Assembly: GCF_000518205.1 (NCBI RefSeq)
Contig: NZ_JADD01000016.1
Coordinates: 1 to 59,805 of the forward strand
DNA from: Hutsoniella sourekii ATCC 700629
GTDB lineage: Bacteria > Bacillota > Bacilli > Lactobacillales > Aerococcaceae
Reading direction: 5' to 3'
Length of the DNA: 59,805 bases
The notes beneath the pieces are model-generated. The model was given only the letters and a program-made list of their open reading frames with translations. It had not been told where the DNA came from and did no database searches. The translations under genes and the position numbers were made by a program. Positions within the stretch are counted from its first letter, which is position 1, and every line of letters begins with the position of its first letter. Positions 28,602-36,543 of this stretch are shown one piece after another.

Positions 28602-29525
28602 TTAAGGAATAAACATCTTACGCGGCTTGACATAACCGGGCTTGCTGGGATGAGGTTGGTAGAGGCCGATGAAATTCCCTTGATAAACCAAGGCCAACAA
28701 GTCGACCTCTCCTTCCGTGAAGCAGTCCCCGAAGGCATCAATAGGTAAGACTTTACCGAACTTGACGGCTTGATAGAGGTCTGGGTCCACTGAATAGGTC
28801 GTGAATTCACTGAGACTGGCTTCCATGGGCTGCAAGACTTGGTCTAATTGCCCTTGATCCACCAGGGTTTGAAGTTGGTCCAAGCGGACTGAATCCGCTT
28901 TGCCAAATCCTGCCGTTTCTAAGCGTTCCAACCGGGACATATGAGCTGGCAGACCTAATTGAGCTCCCAGATCAACCGCCAAGGTCCTAACGTAAGTGCC
29001 CTTGGAACAAGTCACCTCAAAGGGGAAACTTTCCGATCCTCTCTCCGGATCAAAGCTCACTGGACCAATTCGCTTGAAGTCATAGATTTCAACTTGTCTT
29101 TTGGGTCGTTCTACTTCGATCCCCGCTCTAGCATATTCATAGAGTCGCTTGCCCTTTACCTTGACGGCTGAATAATAAGGAGGAACTTGGGTGATAGGTC
29201 CCAAGAAGGCGGTCATGGCCTGATCAATCGCTTCTTCAGAGATCGGTTGATCCAAGCACTGGCGCTCAATGATTTCCCCTTCACTGTCTTCCGTACTAGT
29301 TGACCAGCCCAAGGTAACTTCTCCTTGATAGACCTTACGTCCATCTTGTAAGAATTCAACTAACTTGGTCGCCTGGCCCACACAGAGCACTAAGACTCCT
29401 TCTACACCTGGATCCAAGGTGCCGGTATGACCAATCTTCTTGGTCCCTAGAATCTTACGTGCCTTGAAGACCACATCATGGCTGGTCATGCCCGTCTCTT
29501 TCCAAATAGCTAGAATACCATCCAC
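28602..29525 (-). CDS. truB: tRNA pseudouridine(55) synthase TruB
   Basis: Isomerises U55 of tRNA. Characteristic KETGMTSHDVVFKARKILGTKKIGHTGTLDPGVEGVLVLCVG with the catalytic Asp in GTLDP, then PPYYSAVKVKGKRLYEYARAG and CSKGTYVRTLAVDLG. A GTG start is chosen because AAGGAGGG is 7 bases upstream of it, while the ATG two codons earlier is adjacent to that site. truB-ribF is a common pair. Confidence 0.95.
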   Translation of the reverse strand: MDGILAIWKETGMTSHDVVFKARKILGTKKIGHTGTLDPGVEGVLVLCVGQATKLVEFLQDGRKVYQGEVTLGWSTSTEDSEGEIIERQCLDQPISEEAIDQAMTAFLGPITQVPPYYSAVKVKGKRLYEYARAGIEVERPKRQVEIYDFKRIGPVSFDPERGSESFPFEVTCSKGTYVRTLAVDLGAQLGLPAHMSRLERLETAGFGKADSVRLDQLQTLVDQGQLDQVLQPMEASLSEFTTYSVDPDLYQAVKFGKVLPIDAFGDCFTEGEVDLLALVYQGNFIGLYQPHPSKPGYVKPRKMFIP

Positions 29526-29615
29526 GCTCATCCCTCCTTGTAACTAGAACTATTATAGCAAAAGCAAGCGCTAACGACCATTATAAAGAAAGACTAGCAC
29601 TAGTATTTACCCAGC

Positions 29616-29662
29616 AAAAAAATCCATGAAGCCGCCAGCTACTTGCTGATGGCTTCATGGAT
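29616..29662 (-). terminator. Terminator after the P-type ATPase gene
   Basis: Minus strand ATCCATGAAGCC pairs with GGCTTCATGGAT (12 bp), with an inner AGC/GCT, then a run of seven T. Confidence 0.9.
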
Positions 29663-29668
29663 GGATTC

Positions 29669-31759
29669 CTAAAATTTAAAACTATCCGCGACAATCAAGA
29701 CCGTTGATAAGTTATGGAAGGTTGCCAAGGCGGATGATGGCATCAAGCCCAGCAGACCCAAGGCAATGAGACTGGAATTGATTCCCACCGCCATCTTCAA
29801 GTTATGATCCAGTTGATCTTGTAGGCTTTGGTGGACTGCTCCCAGATCAAAGAGAGAGGCTAGATTATCACTCAAGAAGATAATGTCACTGGCCTGACGA
29901 GCCAAGTCTGATGAATCAGCCATCACCACGCCCAAATCTGCTTGAGCAATGGCAGCTGAATCATTCAAGCCGTCGCCAATCATCAAGACCTTTTTACCTG
30001 CCCTTTGCTGAGCTTCAATAAAGTCCAACTTATCCTGAGGCGTCACCTGGGTCTTGATTTGGTCAAAGTCGATTAAGGCTTGCAGTTCCAAGGTTCGCTC
30101 AGGTACGTCTCCAGTTAATAAGACAATCTCCTTGCCCGCTTGCTTGAGTCCATTAAGCACTTCTAAAGCATTATCTCTTAATGGCGTATCAATACAGAAG
30201 ATAGCAATCAACTCCCCTGCCCGGGCAAGATAGAGCAAGTTAAACTGTTGCCGGTATTGGTCGATAAAGTCTTTTTGTTCTGCTGTGAGAACGATGCCTT
30301 CCTCCTTGATAAAGTGTTCACTCCCAATCAAGACCTCATCTTCTTCGATCGAAGATTTAACCCCTCTGGAAGCAATATGAACCAGGGGACCATGCATCTC
30401 TTCATGGGTGATCCCTTCATCGGCTGCCTTGGCCACGACGGCCTGGGCAATTGGATGGTAGAGATGTTCCTCCAGACAAGCGCCTATCATCAAGACTTCT
30501 TCATATGAATGGTCACCAAAAGGAACAACTTGATTGATTACCAACTTAGATTCCGTCAAGGTACCCGTCTTATCAAAGATAAAGCAGTCGACTTCAGGAT
30601 AGAGGTCAATAAAGCGCGACCCCTTCACAACCACACCCTCATCCATTGCCTTGCGGATAGCCGTCAAGTAAGTCACTGAAGTGGATAACTTAATGGCACA
30701 GGAGAAGTCGACCAGCAAAAAGGACAAAGCCTTAGTTAAATTCCTAGTCAATAACCAAGTCAAGGCCATGCCTAAGAAGTTGTATTTGACCAAGCTATCT
30801 GCCCGGTGACTGAGGCGGTATTGGTTGGCCGATTGGCTCTGACTGGATTCGTGGATTGAAGCGACCAAGTCCTTCAAACGGGCATTAAAGGTGGCATTGG
30901 TCACTTCAACCACCAATTCTCCTGCTTCAAGACTGGTATTGGAATAGACTTGGTCGCCTATGGTCTTAGCTACTGGGAAGGGTTCTCCCGTCAAGTTACT
31001 TTCTTGGCTGGCTCCTTGACCCTTAATGACCCGACCATCAAAGTAAATCTCTTGCCCTTCCTGAACAACCACAAGGTCTCCCACTTGAATCAAGTCGCTG
31101 GCAATTTGCCGGCGCTCGCCTTCTTTATCTTCAATCCATAAGAGGACTTGCTCTTGCCCCAAGGATTCCGTTAGATCACGAATCGACTTATCCAGGGTCC
31201 AAGCATCAATTTGCTCGCCTAATTCCAAGATAAACATAATTGTCCCGGCTGAATGGTCATCTCCTAAGCCGATGGCAGCAGCAACAGCCGCAAAATCCAA
31301 GACCTCCATATTGACCTGACCAGCCCTTAAAGCTTTAAGGGCTTCAAGCCCATATAGTCCGGCCTTATACAAGGTCCAGTAGAATCGAATGGGTTTAGGA
31401 ACTAAGGTCAAGTATACGGTCCGCTTAAGCATTTGCTGGGTCACAATCTTACCAGGATTAGTCATCAGAAATTCTTTCTTGTCTGAATATAGCCGTTCTA
31501 GGTCAGCCAAGTTGATGGCTTGGAGGAATTCAAGAACCTCTGGTCTGGAGCCTAGCTGATAATGAATTGTTAAGCGAGATTCATTTAAGTAGAATTGCAG
31601 ACGAATTATACCAGGGTAATCCATACTTAAGCGGTTCAAATAGGCTTGAACCGATGGCGTACAAATAAAAGGAACTTCCAAGCGCAACCGCCCCCGGTTG
31701 GAGGCTAGCACTTGAAAGTTAGCAAGCCTATTCTTGAGCGTCATCGTCGGCTTTAACAC
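29669..31759 (-). CDS. P1B-like heavy-metal P-type ATPase, atypical ion-site motif
   Basis: The N-terminal region (about 15-80) resembles a degenerate HMA fold without the CxxC pair. The actuator domain has SNLTGEPFPV, and the phosphorylation site is DKTGTLTE near residue 395. LYHPIAQAV and MIGDGLNDSAAI complete the set. Where P1B pumps usually have CPC/CPH/SPC, this one reads LVDFSCAIKLST. It starts inside the end of the DUF6110 gene (GTG at 31757-31759, or ATG at 31744), implying coupling. It lies downstream of a Mn-type ABC transporter. The exported metal cannot be named from sequence; manganese or iron is a guess from context. Confidence 0.82.
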   Translation of the reverse strand: MLKPTMTLKNRLANFQVLASNRGRLRLEVPFICTPSVQAYLNRLSMDYPGIIRLQFYLNESRLTIHYQLGSRPEVLEFLQAINLADLERLYSDKKEFLMTNPGKIVTQQMLKRTVYLTLVPKPIRFYWTLYKAGLYGLEALKALRAGQVNMEVLDFAAVAAAIGLGDDHSAGTIMFILELGEQIDAWTLDKSIRDLTESLGQEQVLLWIEDKEGERRQIASDLIQVGDLVVVQEGQEIYFDGRVIKGQGASQESNLTGEPFPVAKTIGDQVYSNTSLEAGELVVEVTNATFNARLKDLVASIHESSQSQSANQYRLSHRADSLVKYNFLGMALTWLLTRNLTKALSFLLVDFSCAIKLSTSVTYLTAIRKAMDEGVVVKGSRFIDLYPEVDCFIFDKTGTLTESKLVINQVVPFGDHSYEEVLMIGACLEEHLYHPIAQAVVAKAADEGITHEEMHGPLVHIASRGVKSSIEEDEVLIGSEHFIKEEGIVLTAEQKDFIDQYRQQFNLLYLARAGELIAIFCIDTPLRDNALEVLNGLKQAGKEIVLLTGDVPERTLELQALIDFDQIKTQVTPQDKLDFIEAQQRAGKKVLMIGDGLNDSAAIAQADLGVVMADSSDLARQASDIIFLSDNLASLFDLGAVHQSLQDQLDHNLKMAVGINSSLIALGLLGLMPSSALATFHNLSTVLIVADSFKF

Positions 31760-32027
31760 TTTCTAATTGATCGAGGGCATTGGCTAATTTCTCCTCAGCG
31801 TAGATGTCCTTGGCATCTTCATAGACATCTTCAGCCCCTTGTTTAATGTTTGAGACCGTGGCATTGACCTCATCGGCCACGTGTAGACCTTTGGCAATGA
31901 CGTTGGCATACAACTTCTTAGCATCCTTACTAGCTAAGAGCTTACTAGCCACACTGGCCGTCAAGGCGCCACCAGCAAACAAGCCCAAACTTTTACTACC
32001 CTTTAACACATGTTTTAAATCAATCAC
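31728..32027 (-). CDS. DUF6110-like small protein, partner of the P-type ATPase
   Basis: About 99 residues. A glycine/alanine-rich hydrophobic stretch (SLGLFAGGALTASVASKLL) is followed by SKDAKKLYANVIAKGLHVADEVNATVSNIKQGAEDVYEDAKDIYAEEK, a charged helix. The resemblance to DUF6110 is by pattern and by its position directly before a metal P-type ATPase. A GTG start three codons inside the longest frame fits AGAGGTGATC. It overlaps the ATPase gene. A chaperone or regulatory subunit role is inference. Confidence 0.7.
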   Translation of the reverse strand: MIDLKHVLKGSKSLGLFAGGALTASVASKLLASKDAKKLYANVIAKGLHVADEVNATVSNIKQGAEDVYEDAKDIYAEEKLANALDQLESVKADDDAQE

Positions 32028-32100
32028 TAGGATCACCTCTCTAAAAATATTTAATGCTAATTATACTCCTTTAGGGAAAAATTACCATAAAAATTTTAAT

Positions 32101-33243
32101 CTAAATTCCGTATGTTTCTTGGATAACAGCCAAACTGGCCCGGCCTGCTTGGGTTAATTGGTAAATATCTTGACTGGAATCAATCCGGATCAAGTCTTTC
32201 TTGAATAGGTCCTCAAGAGCTTGGTCTGTTTCCCGGCTGGACCACTTGAAGTGTTGGTTCAAGGTTCCCACCTTAAGCTCTTGGTCTTCTTCACCTTTAG
32301 CCGTATGACTAGCAATATGCAGCAAGACCAAGTCGCGCTTCAATTGAACGGACTTTTGATGGCGTAACCAGAGAGAAGTAATTAATCCTTCTCGGTGGAA
32401 GAGGAAGGTCATAAAGAAGGTCAAGCCCGTAATAGTCGCTGCCATCCCTCCCATGGATAAGTTGAAGATAATTGCCAAGACATAACCAACTGTTGCATTA
32501 ATCACACTATAGATCACTGATACCCAGAGCATTTGCTTGAGATCCTTACAGATCAAGTAGGCGGTTGCCCCAGGTCCTACAATGAAGGCGACCACTAAGA
32601 TGGCCCCTACAGCATCAAAGGCAACGACTGTCGTCACTGAGGTAAGAGTCATTAAGGCGTAGAATAAGAGCCCCGCATTGAAGCCAGCCAAATGACCAAA
32701 TTGCTCATCAAAGGTCGTAATCTTCAATTCCTTGAAGAAGAGACCGATAAAGATCATGTTGGCCACAAATAAGACACCCATCTCAGCTAGAGCCTTAGGT
32801 AAGGATAGTCCCAAGAAGTCGACCCGATTCAAGGGTGCTAGAATAACTTCCCCCATAATGACGATATCGGTATCCAAGTGAACGTTACCCGCATAACGGG
32901 TGATTAGAATCACCGCGATAGCGAAGAAGAAGGGATAGATAATCCCAACGGCATCATCATTTTCAACCAGTCCCGTTTTGGTTAGGGTCTCAGTCGACCA
33001 AACGGTCAAGATTCCGATGGCTGCCGCCCCTAGAATCAATAAGGGCGAATCCAGGTCACCAGCGATAAAGTAACCTAGAACAATCCCCAGAAGCACCGAA
33101 TGCGAAATGGCATCCGAGATCATGGATAATTGTCTCAAAACCAAGAAGCAACCAATTAAGCCACAGGTTACAGCCGTTAATAAGAGGATAAACCAAGACT
33201 CATAGGAGGCTGCGAACAGATTCATTATTTCACTTGTTGTCAT
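32101..33243 (-). CDS. Metal ABC transporter permease with C-terminal winged helix (MntC-like)
   Basis: Residues about 1-290 form an ABC-3 permease with eight or nine membrane segments (SMISDAISHSVLLGIVLGYF is a conserved motif). Residues about 300-380 are soluble and predicted winged helix, DtxR-like: KVGTLNQHFKWSSRETDQALEDLFKKDLIRI...LTQAGRASL. Bacillus MntC also has such an extension. It overlaps the next permease gene by 4 bases. With that permease, the ATPase and the binding protein it forms a Mn/Zn-type importer. Confidence 0.88.
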   Translation of the reverse strand: MTTSEIMNLFAASYESWFILLLTAVTCGLIGCFLVLRQLSMISDAISHSVLLGIVLGYFIAGDLDSPLLILGAAAIGILTVWSTETLTKTGLVENDDAVGIIYPFFFAIAVILITRYAGNVHLDTDIVIMGEVILAPLNRVDFLGLSLPKALAEMGVLFVANMIFIGLFFKELKITTFDEQFGHLAGFNAGLLFYALMTLTSVTTVVAFDAVGAILVVAFIVGPGATAYLICKDLKQMLWVSVIYSVINATVGYVLAIIFNLSMGGMAATITGLTFFMTFLFHREGLITSLWLRHQKSVQLKRDLVLLHIASHTAKGEEDQELKVGTLNQHFKWSSRETDQALEDLFKKDLIRIDSSQDIYQLTQAGRASLAVIQETYGI

Positions 33244-34121
33244 CTTAATCCTCTCCTTTTAATGAGTGTTGAAACGATACCTCGAGGTCCAATAATTAGT
33301 GAAGCCAAGGCAATCAAGGTCATCACAACAATAATCATCGGACCCGTGGATAAGCCGCGGTAAACAGTTGAGAAATAGGTCCCAATTACTGCGGATACGC
33401 CCCCAACCCCTGCTGCAATCAAGGAAACATACAAGAATTTGTCACTCCACTGCATAGCAGTAATGGCTGGAACAATCAGCAAGGAGGCAATCAAGATAGT
33501 ACCCACCAATTTCAAGCCCACACCAATAATACCCATAGTCATTACCATCACCAGTAAGTATAGGACAGTCGCATTAATGCCAATCGTTTGAGCGTAGACT
33601 TCATCAAAGACAAAGACCTTCAACTCCTTATAGAACAAGGTAAATAAGGCCAGAGAAATAATCGCGACAATTAAGATTAACTGCACATCTCGTTCCATAA
33701 TATAAGCGGCCTGACCAAAAATATAATTAGCTAGTCCGGCTTGTGACTCACCGGCAAAGGTTGGGTGTCCTTGAATCCATGACTTCAAGACCATCCCGAA
33801 GCCGAAGAAACTGGACAAGACGACCGCTAAGATGGCATCCAAGTCCAACTTAGAAAAGCGGTGAATCACTTGAATCAAGGCAAAGGCAATGGCTCCGGTA
33901 AGCAAGGCCCCTAATAAGAGATACAAGGGATCCTTAGTCACAGTTACCATAAAGGCTAGAATAATACCAGGATAAGCAGCGTGACCAATGGCATCCCCGA
34001 TCAAGGACTGCCCCTTCAAGACCGATACGGTCCCAATCACGCCAGCGGCTGAAGCTAGGAGAAAAGTTCCCAAAGCAATCAAGAGAAAGGAATAACTCGT
34101 TAAGACTTCCCAATTAATCAC
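33240..34121 (-). CDS. Metal ABC transporter permease (MntB-like)
   Basis: ABC-3 family inner-membrane subunit, 293 residues, eight or more hydrophobic segments, with the motif SVLKGQSLIGDAIGHAAYPGIILAF typical of Mn/Zn/Fe permeases. It overlaps the ATPase gene by 8 bases and the following permease by 4. Two different permeases in one operon suggest a heterodimeric channel. Confidence 0.9.
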   Translation of the reverse strand: MINWEVLTSYSFLLIALGTFLLASAAGVIGTVSVLKGQSLIGDAIGHAAYPGIILAFMVTVTKDPLYLLLGALLTGAIAFALIQVIHRFSKLDLDAILAVVLSSFFGFGMVLKSWIQGHPTFAGESQAGLANYIFGQAAYIMERDVQLILIVAIISLALFTLFYKELKVFVFDEVYAQTIGINATVLYLLVMVMTMGIIGVGLKLVGTILIASLLIVPAITAMQWSDKFLYVSLIAAGVGGVSAVIGTYFSTVYRGLSTGPMIIVVMTLIALASLIIGPRGIVSTLIKRRGLR

Positions 34122-34893
34122 TGAGAACCGCCCCCTGACTTGATTGACTGTCTACCTTTAAGCCTTCAAATAGGGCTTGGTTACTAACAAGCATCTCAGC
34201 CCGGGCCAAGTTATCAGCGGTAAAGGTCGTCTCAACCGGCCCTGAAGCAATCAGCTTCTTATTCAAGATCACTAAGTGGTCAAAGTAAGCAGATATCGTA
34301 TTCAAGTCGTGGTGAACCACAACGGAAGTCTTGCCCTCTTTTTGGACCCGGCCTAAAAAGTCAATAATAACTCCTTCGGTTCGCTTATCCACCCCAGCTA
34401 GTGGCTCATCCATAAAGTAAATATCCGCCTGTTGGGCAATGGCTCTAGCGATAAAGACTCTTTGTCTTTGACCACCGGATAATTGAGAGATTTGCCGTTT
34501 ACGGAAGTCACTCATGCCAATCTCTTCAAGCGCAGCTAGAGCGATCTCCTTGTCTTCCTTACTTGGGCGTTTGATCCAACCTAGGTGAACATAGCGCCCC
34601 ATTAAGACCACGTCTTCAACCGTGGTAGGGAAGTTCCAATTCACGGATGAGGTCTGGGGAATATAGGCGATACGCTTGATGACCTTGTCAACCGGTTGAT
34701 CAAAGATCTTAACCGCCCCAGATAGCGTCTTCTCTAAGCCCAAGATTCCCTTAATCATCGTTGATTTACCGGCTCCATTAGGTCCAATTACCGCCGTCCG
34801 TGAGTTGTTAGCTATTTCCAAGTCAACATCCCATAGCACGGGTTTTTCATGGTAGGCCATGGTTAAATCGTGTACTTCTACAACTGCTTTCAT
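34114..34893 (-). CDS. Metal ABC transporter ATP-binding protein
   Basis: Energises the importer. Walker A GPNGAGKST, Q-loop IPQTSSVNWNFPTTVEDVVLMG, signature LSGGQRQRVFIARA, Walker B IYFMDEPLAGVD and the H-loop VHHDL. 259 residues. It follows the binding-protein gene across a 149-base gap containing a terminator-like hairpin. Confidence 0.93.
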   Translation of the reverse strand: MKAVVEVHDLTMAYHEKPVLWDVDLEIANNSRTAVIGPNGAGKSTMIKGILGLEKTLSGAVKIFDQPVDKVIKRIAYIPQTSSVNWNFPTTVEDVVLMGRYVHLGWIKRPSKEDKEIALAALEEIGMSDFRKRQISQLSGGQRQRVFIARAIAQQADIYFMDEPLAGVDKRTEGVIIDFLGRVQKEGKTSVVVHHDLNTISAYFDHLVILNKKLIASGPVETTFTADNLARAEMLVSNQALFEGLKVDSQSSQGAVLSD

Positions 34894-34981
34894 TTTCTTA
34901 CTCCTTCATCGATTATCAAGAATTTTATTCATATGAGAGACGATTCATTTAAATCGTAATGATTACGCCTGTTTTGTACGC

Positions 34982-35024
34982 AAAAAGCACCTAAGTGGAG
35001 AGTTAGGAAACTTGACTTAGGTGC
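34982..35024 (-). terminator. Hairpin between metal-binding protein and ATPase genes
   Basis: Minus strand GCACCTAAGT and ACTTAGGTGC (perfect 10 bp) around an 18-base loop, followed by TTTTTG. Probably a partial terminator that keeps the binding protein in excess over the membrane subunits. Confidence 0.75.
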
Positions 35025-35042
35025 CCTTTGGAGGTCAAATAA

Positions 35043-35969
35043 TTATTTTAAGTTGCTTGTAATAAGGTCAACGTTATGACGGACCATATCAATAAAGGTG
35101 TCGCCCACTTGACCTTCTGGGGCTAGAGAGTCAGAGAAGAGTTCTTGACCCTCACCTGAGACTACCTTTACATCGAATCCTTTGGCCTTACAAGCTTCTT
35201 GTAATTTCTCCATCCGTGCTGGATCGGTGGTTGACTCTGCAAAGATTGCCTTAACTTTATTGTCAACAATAAAGTTCACTGTTTCTTCAATATCAGCACT
35301 GGCTACTTCAGAGTCGGTACTTACGCCTTGTGGCGCGTGAACTGGAATGTCATATGCACGTGAGAAATAATTGAAGGCATCATGAGGCGTAATTAAAAAG
35401 CGGTTTTCTTCAGGAATCGATCCAATTTGCTCAGCCGCATAAGCATTCACCTCATCTAATTGAGCTAAGTAATCTTTAGTATTAGCTTCAATTTGATCTT
35501 TGGCTTCTGGAACCAATTCAATTAGCTTCTTGCTGGCATTCTCTGTCGCTTCCTTGTATAGGTCAATATCGAACCAGAAGTGAGGGTCTACAACAATCTC
35601 ACCATCTTGGTCCATCTCACCTAACTTTTCTTTGTCAAAAGTTTCAGAAACTGGATAGCCGGCTTCTTCTAAGACGTGCACCATCTTCCCTTCAAAGTGA
35701 AGACCGTGGTACAAGACTAGGTCTGCATCCTTAATCTTGGTTAAGTCTTGTGGCTTAGCAACATACAAGTGAGGGTCTTCCCCAGCTGGGATGACCATCT
35801 CTACATTGACATAGTCTCCGGCTAATTGTTTCACCATATCGTTCAAGAATGAAGTGGTAGCAGTAACTGTCTTCTTCTCTTCAGCTTGAGCAGTTCTAAC
35901 ATTTGCTCCAGCGACAAGCAAAAATAAGGCCATCACAGCAACCATGACGCGTTTCATTAATTTCATCAA
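35043..35969 (-). CDS. Metal ABC transporter substrate-binding protein (cluster A-I, Mn/Zn type)
   Basis: Mature domain has the metal ligands of the family: His in AGEDPHLY, His in VDPHFWFD, Glu in IFAESTTDP and a later Asp. The helix between lobes is at about 170-200. There is a signal peptide (KRVMVAVMALFLLVAGANVRTAQA), but no Cys at the place where Gram-positive homologues carry a lipobox; the residue after VAG is Ala. As written it would be cleaved at AQA and released, unlike lipid-anchored relatives. The promoter carries a dyad operator. First gene of the transport operon. Confidence 0.9.
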   Translation of the reverse strand: MMKLMKRVMVAVMALFLLVAGANVRTAQAEEKKTVTATTSFLNDMVKQLAGDYVNVEMVIPAGEDPHLYVAKPQDLTKIKDADLVLYHGLHFEGKMVHVLEEAGYPVSETFDKEKLGEMDQDGEIVVDPHFWFDIDLYKEATENASKKLIELVPEAKDQIEANTKDYLAQLDEVNAYAAEQIGSIPEENRFLITPHDAFNYFSRAYDIPVHAPQGVSTDSEVASADIEETVNFIVDNKVKAIFAESTTDPARMEKLQEACKAKGFDVKVVSGEGQELFSDSLAPEGQVGDTFIDMVRHNVDLITSNLK

Positions 35970-36024
35970 TCGTCCTCCTATAGATAATTATTCGGTTACC
36001 CGTAAAATCCTAACTCTATTATGA

Positions 36025-36059
36025 ATGATAACTTATTTATGTTTTTAGGTCAACCTAAA
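36025..36059 (-). promoter_or_regulatory. Promoter and DtxR/MntR-like operator of the metal uptake operon
   Basis: Minus strand: the dyad TTTAGGT-TG-ACCTAAA (36044-36059) contains the -35 hexamer TTGACC; 17 bases later is TATCAT (36025-36030). The palindrome resembles DtxR/MntR-family boxes (TTAGGT half-sites). A repressor bound there would block polymerase when metal is plentiful. No regulator gene lies nearby. Confidence 0.75.
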
Positions 36060-36123
36060 GATTGAGTTTTTAAACAAAATTATTAATTCAAAAGGGAATC
36101 TTATGAATAAGATGCAACTGCAC

Positions 36124-36157
36124 AAAAAAAGGGTTGAAGGATAATATCCATCAACCC
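36124..36157 (-). terminator. rbfA terminator
   Basis: Minus strand GGGTTGA-GGAT / ATCC-TCAACCC followed by seven T; it ends the rimP-rbfA operon. Confidence 0.88.
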
Positions 36158-36175
36158 AGGTAATATATTTAATGT

Positions 36176-36529
36176 TTAGTCTTCTTCTTGCTTGATCTGG
36201 TCCAGTAGGCTATCAATACGGTTACCATAGTCTACTGAAGGATCCCGTTGGAATTCAATCTCTGGCACCTTATACAAGCTTAAACGCTTGCCCAATTCAC
36301 GGCGCACCAGACCGGTTACCTTAGCTAGGCCTTGTTCGGTCTTTTGACGGGCTCCAGCCTTATCAGATAAGGTAGAGTAGTAAATGGTCGCCTGTTGTAA
36401 GTCACCGGTCAAGTCTACATCGGTGATTGTCACCCCTTCAACACGAGGGTCCTTAATTTCCTTGAGCAAAATATCATTGACTTCACGTAAAATTTCTTGA
36501 CGGACTCTGCCGACACGATAGTTAGCCAT
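36176..36529 (-). CDS. rbfA: Ribosome-binding factor A
   Basis: KH-fold protein for 16S rRNA 5'-end maturation and cold adaptation. RVGRVRQEILREVNDILLKEIKDPRVEGVTITDVDLTGDLQQATIYYS is the family N-terminus, and VPEIEFQRDPSVDYGNRID its C-terminus. 117 residues, last gene in the operon, 14 bases after infB. Confidence 0.95.
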   Translation of the reverse strand: MANYRVGRVRQEILREVNDILLKEIKDPRVEGVTITDVDLTGDLQQATIYYSTLSDKAGARQKTEQGLAKVTGLVRRELGKRLSLYKVPEIEFQRDPSVDYGNRIDSLLDQIKQEED

Positions 36530-36543
36530 ACTTAGCTCCTCTC

